A stretch of 64,000 nucleotides of DNA from Streptomyces geranii (GCF_002954775.1 NZ_PJME01000019.1:62001-126000), one strand, 5' to 3'. Counted from the stretch's first letter, positions 30,091-37,332 are shown. Notes: generated by a model not told the origin, from the sequence alone. Made by a program: numbers and translations.

Positions 30091-30915
30091 TCAGACCAGT
30101 TCTGCGGCCAGGGCGCGGAGCGCGGGGACGAGTTCGGGGTGATCTCCGCGTGAAGCAGACTGCAGCAGTTCGGTGATGACGATGATCTGTGCGACGCGTC
30201 CGGGTTCTGTCTTGAGTACGGGGAAAGTGTCCCGGACACGCTGGACGAATCCCGGCACGAGCAGGGAGTAAGCCAGCAGCATGGCCGCGTCGTAGCCGGC
30301 CGGCGCCTGGCCGAAGCCTTCCCAGTCGAGGAGGTAGGGGGTGGTGTTCGTGAGGTTGGCGGTGTGCAGGTCTCCGTGGGCCGTCGTCCAGTCCGTGATC
30401 CGGGGGCCGGGGATGCCGAGGAAGCGGGGGACGCTGCGGTCCACCCACTCCTGGCGTACGGCCACGCGGTCCGTCGGGACCCTGCTCACGTAGTCCAGGT
30501 CCTCTCGGAGCGAGTCCCACCACGAGACCGGCGGATCGGGATCCGTGTGCAGGACTGGGCTCGGAGAGACAGCGGGTTCGGTGACGTACTGGTGCAGTTC
30601 CGCGCGGTAGGCGTGGCCGTCGCTGCTCGCGTCCGAGGTGTCGTACAGCAGTGGTTTGCGGACGTGCCGGTCGAACAGGGCGGCGGCCTGTCCGTTGCCC
30701 TCCCAGATCTTCCCGGCCGCCTTGTCCTCGGGTGCCGAGAGCAGCCTTAGCCAGCAGACTCCGCGGTCCGGGTGCTGGACGCGGCTGCTGAGGGTGCGGC
30801 CGTACCAGCCCCAGACCTCCGGACCGACGACCGTGGTGTTCAGCGTCTGCGCGGCCTGGACGAATGCTCGGTGCATGCGCTGTTGGTCGGCGAGGTCAGT
30901 CGGTGGCGAGTACAT
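30091..30915 (-). CDS. Aminoglycoside phosphotransferase-fold kinase
   Basis: Protein-kinase-like small-molecule kinase, 274 aa. The catalytic loop is TTAHGDLHTANLTN (H180, D182, N187), followed by LLDWEGFGQAPAGYDAAMLL with the metal-binding Asp197. The N-lobe has KAAGKIWEGNGQAAALFDRH, with a glycine-poor ATP loop. Last gene of a seven-gene operon, overlapping the aldo/keto reductase gene by 20 bases. Members of this fold phosphorylate antibiotics, homoserine, choline or pathway intermediates. The operon context suggests a biosynthetic or self-protection substrate, not classical aminoglycoside resistance. Start ATG at 30915. Confidence 0.85.
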   Translation of the reverse strand: MYSPPTDLADQQRMHRAFVQAAQTLNTTVVGPEVWGWYGRTLSSRVQHPDRGVCWLRLLSAPEDKAAGKIWEGNGQAAALFDRHVRKPLLYDTSDASSDGHAYRAELHQYVTEPAVSPSPVLHTDPDPPVSWWDSLREDLDYVSRVPTDRVAVRQEWVDRSVPRFLGIPGPRITDWTTAHGDLHTANLTNTTPYLLDWEGFGQAPAGYDAAMLLAYSLLVPGFVQRVRDTFPVLKTEPGRVAQIIVITELLQSASRGDHPELVPALRALAAELV

Positions 30916-31804
30916 CCAGCACCTTTCGCAGCGTGGGGACCGGGATGGCCGGGCTTCGCAGAGCCGCTTGCGCCTCGGCCCAGTGTGCCGGGGTGGAGGT
31001 GGAGAGCAGAATCCGCGTCATTCCCGGGCAGGAGGCCGTGGCGAGGAGACATGCCTGGGGGACGGTGAGATCCGGGCTGAGGAGTGCGGTGAGTTCGGGT
31101 GTGGCCAGGTGAGGAAGTTCCCCGCCGAACAGGGGCGCTGAGGCGTACACCTGCCATCCGAGTTCGGCTGCCTGAGCGATGGGACCATCTCCGTCCAGGG
31201 CCTGGCCGAACGCGGTGGCGGTGACGAGGGATACGGGCAGTTGGATGGCTCGCAGGTGGTGGTGTTCCGTGCCGGCGGCTTCGGCCGCCAGTTGGTGCAG
31301 GGAGGGGACGCTCAGGACGCCGGTGTCGAAGCCGTCCCAGGTCGCGACGCCGTACGCGCCCAGGGTGCCCGCTGCCGCTTCTGCTTCCAGGGCGATGAAG
31401 GCGTCGCGCAGGGACTCGTAAGGGTCGCCGTAGGCGCGCTCGGGGTTGTGGGCGAAGACGAGGTCCAGGTGGGCGCGGCCGAGTTCGGTGCGGTTGCGGG
31501 AGCACTGCCAGTGCACGTACGGGGTGCTCAGGCAGTGTCCGTGTTTGGCGGCACCGGTGGTGAGGGCTCCGTCGGCGACGGCGTCCTTGATGGCCCGGTC
31601 GGTGAGGAAGCCGATCTTGGTGGAGATCGGGACGCGGTGCTGGGTGAGAACCGGGGCGAGTAGCGACTGGGCTTGTCCGTTGAGGTAGTTGGGCGCTGTG
31701 TCGATCCATGCGGTGGTCGGGTCGGTGGCTGCGCGGATGACGGCGTCGGACAGTGCGGACGGCTGGATGCGGTAGGTGCCCAGACCGAGAGAGGGGATCG
31801 TCAT
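30896..31804 (-). CDS. Aldo/keto reductase
   Basis: NADPH-dependent carbonyl reductase, 302 aa, in a TIM-barrel fold. The tetrad is intact: Asp35 and Tyr40 (WIDTAPNY), Lys63 (ISTKIGF) and His119 (LVFAHNPE). SLGLGTYRI opens the barrel and ILLSTSTPAHWAEAQ near the end fits the cofactor-binding strand. A segment with KHGHCLSTPYVHWQCSRNRTE inserted between strands 3 and 4 is unusual. The start ATG overlaps the stop of the JmjC gene as ATGA and the 3' end overlaps the kinase gene, so the three are tightly coupled. Substrate unknown. Confidence 0.9.
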   Translation of the reverse strand: MTIPSLGLGTYRIQPSALSDAVIRAATDPTTAWIDTAPNYLNGQAQSLLAPVLTQHRVPISTKIGFLTDRAIKDAVADGALTTGAAKHGHCLSTPYVHWQCSRNRTELGRAHLDLVFAHNPERAYGDPYESLRDAFIALEAEAAAGTLGAYGVATWDGFDTGVLSVPSLHQLAAEAAGTEHHHLRAIQLPVSLVTATAFGQALDGDGPIAQAAELGWQVYASAPLFGGELPHLATPELTALLSPDLTVPQACLLATASCPGMTRILLSTSTPAHWAEAQAALRSPAIPVPTLRKVLDVLATD

Positions 31805-32997
31805 CGTCGGTCTCCTTGCACCACTGTGGCCGCTTGGCCGTTCAGCAGATCGGAGACGACGGCCGTCACGTCCGCCATAGGGATTCCGGTTGCCGCGACC
31901 AGTTCGCCGAGGGAGACAGTGCCGGGTGCGGCGGACGTCAGGCGCTGAAGCAGAGGCAGGGCCTCCTCGGCCAACTCCCATTCGTTGTCGCAGGCTCGGA
32001 AGATCACTCCGTCCCCGTCGGGTGCGGGGCCGATCTGCGCGCGACTGCTGGTCAACTGGATGTGGATGTCCGGGTCTGCGGGGAGTCCGGTGATGTGAGG
32101 AAGGCTCGGGCGGAGGCGGGTGAGGTCGGTGCTGTCACGCATCGCCGTGTACCGGCCGAGCAACCCGGGGTCTTCAAGGGCGGTGGTGACTTCCTTGCGC
32201 AGTCGTTCCAGGTATGCGGCCTGTTGCGCTGCGGTGGCGTGTACGGGCAGGTCCTCGCGCAGGACGTCGTGGCGGCGTAGGTCGTCGGCGAGCCAGGACA
32301 GCAGCTGCGCGCCGGTGGTGGTCTGGATGCCGAAGGTGAGGTGGAGGGAGTGCTCGCCTTCGGAGGCGGCCACCGAGTGCCACCAGCCGCGCGGGAGATA
32401 GAGCATGTCGCCGGGTCGCAGGACCAGTTCCGCGACCGGTTCCTCCGGCGGTGGTTCGGGTTCGTCGGTGTCCTTGTACATGGGGGCGGTGCGTGTGGGG
32501 CCGTACAGCTTCCAGCGTTTGGTGCCATCGATCTGGATGACGACGACGTCGTGGTCGTCCCAGTGCACGCCGAAGCCCTCGCGGGCGGTGAAGGAGGAGT
32601 ACAGGTTGGTCTGCACGCCGGTGCGTAGCCACTGCTCCAGTTCCATGGCGGCGCGGCCGATGGGTGGGTGGAGTTCGTCGACGGCGTCGATGACCAGGGA
32701 GGCGCCCTCGGCGAGTCGGGCGTGCAGTTCGGTGGGGTGCAGGCGCTGCCAGACAGTGTGTCGGCGGGTGGTGACGGGAGCGGTGTAGCGGTGGGCGGGC
32801 AGCATCTCACCGTCCGCCGAGAGGCGGAAGCGGGGCGGCTCCAGGCGGTGGGTCGCCAGGATCGTGTTGACGTCGTTCCAGGTGATCAGCTCGCCTGGGT
32901 TCGGGACGGCGGACGGGATGTAGCGGTAGCGGCGGTGGAGCACCTGGGCCAGGAACTCGTCCTGGCCCAGGTGAGCCGCCAGATTCAGCGGCGACAA
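31801..32997 (-). CDS. JmjC/cupin-type Fe(II) 2-oxoglutarate oxygenase
   Basis: Predicted hydroxylase of 398 aa. The JmjC core has the facial triad His145-x-Asp147 (GFGVHWDDHDVVVIQIDG) and His207 (GDMLYLPRGWWHSVAASEGE), with Lys160-R-W-K as the likely 2-oxoglutarate side (GTKRWKLYG). The C-terminal ~150 residues form a helical and winged-helix-like part (VSLGELVAATGIPMADVTAV), as in ribosomal oxygenases that hydroxylate proteins. TTG 32997 is chosen as start because GGAGG sits seven bases upstream and only 16 bases separate it from the peptide gene's stop. A longer ATG-initiated form would read across that peptide gene in another frame and looks non-protein. A peptide or protein substrate is plausible. 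Confidence 0.85.
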   Translation of the reverse strand: MSPLNLAAHLGQDEFLAQVLHRRYRYIPSAVPNPGELITWNDVNTILATHRLEPPRFRLSADGEMLPAHRYTAPVTTRRHTVWQRLHPTELHARLAEGASLVIDAVDELHPPIGRAAMELEQWLRTGVQTNLYSSFTAREGFGVHWDDHDVVVIQIDGTKRWKLYGPTRTAPMYKDTDEPEPPPEEPVAELVLRPGDMLYLPRGWWHSVAASEGEHSLHLTFGIQTTTGAQLLSWLADDLRRHDVLREDLPVHATAAQQAAYLERLRKEVTTALEDPGLLGRYTAMRDSTDLTRLRPSLPHITGLPADPDIHIQLTSSRAQIGPAPDGDGVIFRACDNEWELAEEALPLLQRLTSAAPGTVSLGELVAATGIPMADVTAVVSDLLNGQAATVVQGDRR

Positions 32998-33013
32998 CGC
33001 TTCTCCTCCTGGA

Positions 33014-33157
33014 TCAGTCGTTGCCGTCGGTACGGCCGGTGCTGCCGCCGTCGGACGGGGTGACGCCCCGCTCGCGGGCGGCCTGGATGCGGCGACGTGC
33101 CTTGACCAGCCCGGCCTGGGCCTGTCCGGTCGCCGGGGTGGTGCTCTCGTTCGGCAT
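33014..33157 (-). CDS. 47-residue peptide, candidate substrate of the JmjC enzyme
   Basis: Short gene with an excellent ribosome-binding site: AGGAGG four bases before ATG 33157. The peptide has a neutral Thr/Gln/Ala-rich N-terminus (PNESTTPATGQAQAGL), a strongly basic amphipathic centre (VKARRRIQAARERGVT) and an acidic, Gly/Asp/Asn-rich C-terminus (PSDGGSTGRTDGND). No Cys, no signal peptide, no membrane helix. It lies 16 bases before the oxygenase gene in the same operon. A leader-core layout for a modified peptide is one reading; a small regulatory or scaffold protein is another. Codon third positions are high GC, consistent with translation. Confidence 0.7.
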   Translation of the reverse strand: MPNESTTPATGQAQAGLVKARRRIQAARERGVTPSDGGSTGRTDGND

Positions 33158-33450
33158 TGATCCTCCTGGAGTTCGGGATGAAACGGCATTGCGGACCCGC
33201 CCCGGACGGCGCTAGACCTGTCCAGGGCTCGGGCGGTTGATCCGCCCGGGGCGGGGGCTTACGACCCGCCCCTGCCGGGGCCTCTCGGGTGGGGGAACTT
33301 CTCGATCGGTTACGTCCGGCAGGGACGGGAATTCAGGGGCCGGCTGGGACCGTGGAGACCACAACGCCGATCACGAAGCCGCACAAGGCGCCGATCAGCA
33401 CGATCGGAAGCAGGCCGTGTAGTGCGCCAGTCGACTCACAGGACGGCGTG
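33158..33450. other. Non-coding spacer inside the accessory operon
   Basis: About 290 bases between the DUF7848-type gene and the peptide gene. It contains GC-rich inverted patches around 33238-33285 (GATCCGCCCGGGGCGGG and GACCCGCCCCTGCCGGGGCC) and a minus-strand TGGACA at about 33217-33222 that could be a promoter -35. A hydrophobic frame (VLIGALCGFVIGVVVSTV) ends near 33333 but has no credible start. An internal promoter for the peptide gene is possible. Confidence 0.4.
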
Positions 33451-33687
33451 TCACGGCTTCCACCAAGCTCGCCATGGCCGGGCGATGATCTCCCGGTAGG
33501 TGTGGTGCGACGGATTGCGGCCGCCGTGCCCGAACACCCAGTCCTGCGGTTCGGCGAAGTCGATGCTGGGTCGGGAGGTCTCGCCGCAGACGGCGCATTG
33601 CATCGCGTATGTGGTCGGCTCCGCATCCGGCTCCCGGTCGGGCTGGATGGTCCACTCCATGTGGCGGATGACTGCGCGGGTATTCAC
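33451..33687 (-). CDS. DUF7848-like small protein
   Basis: 78-residue protein of unknown function. AMQCAVCGETSRPSIDFAEP has a CxxC pair, and QDWVFGHGGRNPSHHTYREI is the family-like block of a column of aromatics and His before a Tyr/Arg C-terminus. A longer relative with the parallel motif EWQRLHTQETHHTRYRRSF lies at 63243-63581. GTG 33687 overlaps the stop of the upstream gene as GTGA, so it is part of the operon. Such proteins are frequent beside HTH and DUF397 genes in Streptomyces and may bind zinc. Confidence 0.65.
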   Translation of the reverse strand: MNTRAVIRHMEWTIQPDREPDAEPTTYAMQCAVCGETSRPSIDFAEPQDWVFGHGGRNPSHHTYREIIARPWRAWWKP

Positions 33688-34139
33688 CGGCCTGCCTCTT
33701 CGAACTCGGTCTGTCTGCGACAGGTGCCGGAGGGCTCCTCCTGCCCGGCGAGGACGTAGGGATGGGACAGTGCGGCGCGGAGGGTGTCGACGTCTGTGAG
33801 GGTGCTGTCGTCGGGCAGCTCGCACCAGCCGCCGAACCAGTCGTCCATCAGCTCAAGGCCAGGGGCTACCAGCCAAGAGTTGCTGGAGAGATGCCGCACG
33901 GGCAGGTCGTCCCAACTGCCGAGGGTGCCGGTCCTGATCGCGTAGTAGAGACGTTCGTTGGGCTTGTCGTACAGCACAGGGCCGATCGTCGCGCCGGTGG
34001 CGCGGAGGTGAGCCAAGGCTAGGAGGCCGATGTCCGCGGGGATCCGTACGAGGTCCCAGCAGTCGCCGACTTGGAGCAGGCGCAGTCCGGGCACACCGTT
34101 GACCATGAGGGCGCTCCGCAGCGCTTCGCGTAGGAACAT
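33684..34139 (-). CDS. Small protein resembling the N-terminal part of primase/polymerase proteins
   Basis: 151-residue protein. LRLLQVGDCWDLVRIPADIG, ATIGPVLYDKPNERLYYAIR and WLVAPGLELMDDWFGGWCEL resemble the N-terminal region of Streptomyces bifunctional primase/polymerase-like proteins, but I see no convincing catalytic acidic triad. It may be a regulatory or binding relative. The ATG at 34139 shares a base with the upstream stop (TGATG) and has GGAGG seven bases before it. The 3' end overlaps the next gene by four bases. Function not assigned. Confidence 0.55.
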   Translation of the reverse strand: MFLREALRSALMVNGVPGLRLLQVGDCWDLVRIPADIGLLALAHLRATGATIGPVLYDKPNERLYYAIRTGTLGSWDDLPVRHLSSNSWLVAPGLELMDDWFGGWCELPDDSTLTDVDTLRAALSHPYVLAGQEEPSGTCRRQTEFEEAGR

Positions 34140-34561
34140 CACGTGCCTCCTTGCCGTTGGAGGTTGGAACTTGCGCCGAGTGAAGGCGAAGGACCAGTGG
34201 TGACCCTGGTGGAACGGACCACGATCAGACGGGTACCGGTCGCGGTTATCCGCCGCTTCCGCTCGTTGGCGGTGCGCTTGGGGCCGAGGTGGCTGAGGAC
34301 GGGGATCACGGTGCCGTAGGTGTCGGGGAGTTCCAGGGCGTCGAGGAGGCCGACGAAGGCGGGGGAGCAGACGGTCACGGTCGACTCGCGGTCGGTGAAG
34401 ACCCCGGACAGGGTCAGTTCGTGCCGTCGGCAGTACTCGGTGAGGCAGTCGACCAACGCCGCGTGTCGGGCACGTCCACCGGTGACGTGGCGTATGTAGC
34501 CGAAGACGTGTGGGCCGGTGACCGGGCGGCGTTCCGTGATGGGTTCCTCGTCCATGCCCAT
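34139..34561 (-). CDS. Degenerate serine-resolvase-like protein
   Basis: 140 aa. HVFGYIRHVTGGRARHAALV corresponds to the first strand and helix of a serine recombinase catalytic domain (usual form GYxRVSTxxQ), but the catalytic Ser position is Val. LTLSGVFTDREST and FVGLLDALELPDTYGTVIPV continue the resolvase fold. A basic C-terminal tail (GPKRTANERKRRITATGTRL) follows. It is too short for DNA-binding or zinc-ribbon domains, so it probably cannot recombine DNA and may be a regulator or dimer partner. First gene of the operon, divergent from the HTH-TPR gene. Start ATG 34561, with ATG 34555 possible. Confidence 0.55.
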   Translation of the reverse strand: MGMDEEPITERRPVTGPHVFGYIRHVTGGRARHAALVDCLTEYCRRHELTLSGVFTDRESTVTVCSPAFVGLLDALELPDTYGTVIPVLSHLGPKRTANERKRRITATGTRLIVVRSTRVTTGPSPSLGASSNLQRQGGT

Positions 34562-34599
34562 AGCGTCGGCCAGCGCGAGCGGCCTCGAAATGACCTGCT

Positions 34600-34621
34600 G
34601 TTGTACTTCCGTTGCACTTCT
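34600..34621. promoter_or_regulatory. Tandem 11-bp repeat in the divergent accessory promoter
   Basis: GTTGTACTTCC (34600-34610) is directly followed by GTTGCACTTCT (34611-34621). It lies midway between the divergent starts at 34561 and 34676 and is a natural candidate site for the HTH-TPR regulator. The plus-strand TTACATACG further on could contribute a -10 element. Confidence 0.45.
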
Positions 34622-34675
34622 CGCCCTGCGCCGTCACAGAGGGTGCTTACATACGTGACGGAGGGGAGGTAATCC

Positions 34676-35722
34676 GTGGTCAGCGTGCAGCAGCAATGGA
34701 CAGGCCGGGAGGCGAGCGCTCTGCGCGCTGCCCTGCGTATGAGCACGCGCGCCTTCGCCGAGCACCTGGGCGTCGCCCTGCGTACGGTGGCCAAGTGGGA
34801 GAGCCTGCGCGCCGAAACGCAGCCGCGGCCCGATACGCAGGCGATCCTCGACACCGCGCTCGCTCGTGCCGATGCTGCCGCCCATGCCCGGTTCGAGGCG
34901 GTGCTGTGCCCGGAGCGAAAGAGCGCGAGGTCGGCGGACTACGAGACCTGGACCGAGGACATCGAGCGGGCCGTGGTCTGCGTCAGCCGCCAGAACTTCT
35001 CCTTCGCCTCCACCTTGTTGAACCGCTGGCTGGGGAGTCACGACCCACACCGCCTGGAGGACAAGGGCCTTTATCTGTACGGCCGTTCACTCGTGCTCCT
35101 CGGTGACCTTCAGCGGGACCAGGGCGCGATCCTCGGCCCGCTCTCCGCCCTTCACTCCTACCGGACCGCCCGTGGCATGTTCACCGAACTCGACATCCCG
35201 CGCCGGGTGGCACAGATCGAGCTGTCCCTCGCTGTCGTACAGGAGATGTCCGGCCAACTCGAAGCCTCCGCCCGCCACTACGAACTCCTCGCCACCGACG
35301 AGCGCCTGAGCCCTCGCGACCGCGCCAGGGCCCAGCTCTGGGTGGGTACGGCCCTGAGTAAGGAAGGCAACAACGAGTACGCCACCAATGTGATGGCGGA
35401 CGCCACTCGAGTGTTCGAGGACCTGGGCGAGCCGGAGGACTGGTCGGTCGCCCACCAGAAGATGGCCCTGGCCCACCGCGGTGCAGGGGACCTGAAGCAG
35501 GCCCTGCACTACATCGACATCGCGCGAACCACCGGCACGGTCGACTCTCCGATGCAGCGGGTGCGGTTGGACACCGCGTACGGGCACATCCTTCTGTCGG
35601 ATGCGGCGACCCGGAATGATGGGCTGTCCGTCCTCGATCAGGCGGCACAAGTGGCTCAGCAGTTCGGGCTGAGCCACCAGCTGCGCAGCATCGAGGGCAT
35701 CCGTAGAGGCCAGCAGGGATGA
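34676..35722 (+). CDS. HTH (XRE)-type regulator with TPR-like helical repeats
   Basis: 348-residue regulator. Residues ~8-60 form a Cro/C1-type HTH (ASALRAALRMSTRAFAEHLG, VALRTVAKWESLR). The rest consists of paired helices typical of tetratricopeptide repeats (IELSLAVVQEMSGQLEASAR, ARAQLWVGTALSKEGNNEYA, VAHQKMALAHRGAGDLKQAL). This build is shared with RRNPP-like peptide-sensing regulators, but the family is very broad in Streptomyces. GTG 34676 follows GGAGGTAA at a good distance. Its stop overlaps the YdcF gene start as ATGA. It probably controls both divergent operons through the repeats at 34600-34621. Confidence 0.85.
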   Translation: MVSVQQQWTGREASALRAALRMSTRAFAEHLGVALRTVAKWESLRAETQPRPDTQAILDTALARADAAAHARFEAVLCPERKSARSADYETWTEDIERAVVCVSRQNFSFASTLLNRWLGSHDPHRLEDKGLYLYGRSLVLLGDLQRDQGAILGPLSALHSYRTARGMFTELDIPRRVAQIELSLAVVQEMSGQLEASARHYELLATDERLSPRDRARAQLWVGTALSKEGNNEYATNVMADATRVFEDLGEPEDWSVAHQKMALAHRGAGDLKQALHYIDIARTTGTVDSPMQRVRLDTAYGHILLSDAATRNDGLSVLDQAAQVAQQFGLSHQLRSIEGIRRGQQG

Positions 35723-36408
35723 GCCAGGGAGTGCACGTGCCGGAGCACCAGCAGCGTCAGATCACCGACGAGCAGTTCCACGATGCGACGTTGATCTGGA
35801 ACTACCACCAGATGGGCCACGAGCAGCGGTCCTGCTCGGCGGCGATCGGCCTGGGCAGCCACGACCTGGGGGTGGCCACGGCGGCAGCCGACCTCTACCG
35901 TGCCGGGCTCTTTCCCGTCGTGGTGTTCAGCGGCGGCAACAGCCCCACCACCCGAGCCCGCTTCCCGCGCGGCGAGGCCGTCCACTACCGCGAGCATGCG
36001 CTCGCCCTGGGCGTTCCGGACGAGGCGATCCTGGTGGAACCGAAGGCGGCGAACACCGGCCAGAACATCACCTTCTCCCGCGAGCTGCTGGCCGACGCCG
36101 GCGTGGAGGTGCAGTCGCTTCTGCTGATCTCCAAGCCGTACATGGAGCGCCGCTCGTACGCGACCTGCCGCAACTTGTGGCCGGAGGTAGAGGTGGTCTG
36201 TGCCTCCGAGCCGCTTGAGTTGGACGACTACATCAAGTCCATCGGCGACGAGAAGCTCGTTGTCGACATGCTTGTCGGTGACCTGCAACGGGTGATCGAG
36301 TACCCGAAGCTCGGTTTCGCCGTCGAGCAGGACGTACCGGGGGATGTGTATGACGCGTACGAGCGCCTCTTGGGCGCCGGCTTCGACAGCCGCCTCATCA
36401 GCACCTGA
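35719..36408 (+). CDS. YdcF/SanA-family protein (DUF218)
   Basis: 229-residue Rossmann-like protein of the ElyC/SanA/YdcF group. AAIGLGSHDLGVATAAADLY is a first phosphate-loop-like segment, and GLFPVVVFSGGNSPTTR has the conserved SGG. EAVHYREHALALGVPDEAIL, PKAANTGQNITFSRELLADA and SLLLISKPYMERRSYATCRN are the other DUF218 motifs. There is no signal peptide or membrane helix, so this is the cytosolic YdcF type, for which E. coli YdcF binding of SAM is reported but no reaction is firmly known. Coupled to the HTH-TPR gene by overlap and to the WbqC gene downstream. Confidence 0.88.
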   Translation: MSQGVHVPEHQQRQITDEQFHDATLIWNYHQMGHEQRSCSAAIGLGSHDLGVATAAADLYRAGLFPVVVFSGGNSPTTRARFPRGEAVHYREHALALGVPDEAILVEPKAANTGQNITFSRELLADAGVEVQSLLLISKPYMERRSYATCRNLWPEVEVVCASEPLELDDYIKSIGDEKLVVDMLVGDLQRVIEYPKLGFAVEQDVPGDVYDAYERLLGAGFDSRLIST

Positions 36409-36436
36409 GTCACGGCGAGTCGGTCCGTCGGGTGGG

Positions 36437-37162
36437 GTGTGCGCGATTCATCAACCGAATCTGTTTCCACGGCTGTCCACATTGGCGAAGCTCTTTGCCG
36501 CCGACCGCTGGATAGTCCTCGACGATGTGCAGTTCGCCCGGCGCGACTACCAGCATCGAGCCCGTCTCGCCGCCTTGGACGATCCTGGTCGGCAGCAGTG
36601 GCTCACGCTCCCGACGCACCTTCCCCACGGGCGCGCGACGAGGATCAGCCAGGCTCGGCTCGTCGATCCCCGCCGCTCGCGACGGACGGTCGAACTGCTC
36701 GTGCGCCAGTACTACGGCCACAGCCGCTACTGGGATGCCGCGCGTGAGGTCCTGGACGCGGTCTTGTGCATGCTCGACACCACAGACCGCGTGGCCGACC
36801 TCACGAGAGCATCGACAATCGCCCTGCTCACCGCTCTTGGCTGGTCAGGAGAAGTGCTGCTCAGCAGTGAGATTCCGACCCGTCAAGGCCGGTCCGAGCG
36901 CCTTGCCGATCTCGCGGCAGCCACCCGCAGTACCCACTATCTGTGCGGCACTGGCGGGCTGCGCTACCTCGACGCTGATCCGTTCGATGCCCGCAGCATC
37001 CCGGTGCTGCCTTTCCGTACACCTGTGGATGCGGATGATCCGCTCTGGCAGTGGGCCCGGAGGACCAGCAGCCTCTGGGCCTTGAGCAAGATCGGTCCCG
37101 AGGCGTTGGCGAACAGGCTGGCTGTCCAACGAGAAGCTCGCTTCCTTGCAGCCCGGGCGTGA
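36437..37162 (+). CDS. WbqC-family protein
   Basis: 241-residue member of the WbqC family, often found in glycan or polyketide clusters and of unproven chemistry. The opening VCAIHQPNLFPRLSTLAKLF is diagnostic (AIHQPN), followed by DRWIVLDDVQFARRDYQHR with the family DDVQF. THYLCGTGGLRYLDADPFDA is the conserved C-terminal block. GTG 36437 is chosen because the family begins right at this point. An ATG within the YdcF gene (36344) would add an unrelated tail. Third gene of the plus-strand accessory operon; its stop overlaps a possible 57-residue gene. Confidence 0.85.
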   Translation: MCAIHQPNLFPRLSTLAKLFAADRWIVLDDVQFARRDYQHRARLAALDDPGRQQWLTLPTHLPHGRATRISQARLVDPRRSRRTVELLVRQYYGHSRYWDAAREVLDAVLCMLDTTDRVADLTRASTIALLTALGWSGEVLLSSEIPTRQGRSERLADLAAATRSTHYLCGTGGLRYLDADPFDARSIPVLPFRTPVDADDPLWQWARRTSSLWALSKIGPEALANRLAVQREARFLAARA

Positions 37163-37332
37163 CGAGGCTGAACAACTCGGACAAGAGGCCCTTCCTGTGT
37201 GTCGCTGAGCACGGTTGCCCAGGACGTCTCACTCAAGCCGAGGCGGAAGAAGGCGGCGGTACGCCGAAGGCTCAGGGCACGTCAGCACCCCCGCCGAAAC
37301 CCATGTGCCCTCAATGTGCCCTGGCCGCCTGA
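37159..37332 (+). CDS. Possible 57-residue Cys-containing small protein
   Basis: Open frame starting at GTG that overlaps the WbqC stop as GTGA. It contains RPFLCVAEHGCPGRLTQAEA and a C-terminal PMCPQCALAA with CxxC, four Cys in all, which could bind zinc as a small ribbon. The linker is Gly/Ala/Pro-rich. The overlap mirrors the coupling seen throughout this operon. Against it: no recognised family and no independent ribosome-binding site. Confidence 0.4.
   Translation: MTRLNNSDKRPFLCVAEHGCPGRLTQAEAEEGGGTPKAQGTSAPPPKPMCPQCALAA

Noticed and set aside
30091..30915. Calling the kinase-fold gene an aminoglycoside resistance gene
   Set aside because: The fold is shared by many metabolic kinases and its operon partners are tailoring enzymes, so resistance is not supported by sequence alone.
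32998..33189. ATG 33189 as start of the JmjC oxygenase
   Set aside because: The added residues are Arg/Pro-rich and are read in a different frame across the peptide gene. TTG 32997 with GGAGG fits better.
33333..33470. Hydrophobic C-terminal frame (VLIGALCGFVIGVVVSTV) as a small membrane protein gene
   Set aside because: The only in-frame start lies far upstream within the DUF7848-type gene, and no ribosome-binding site precedes the hydrophobic part.
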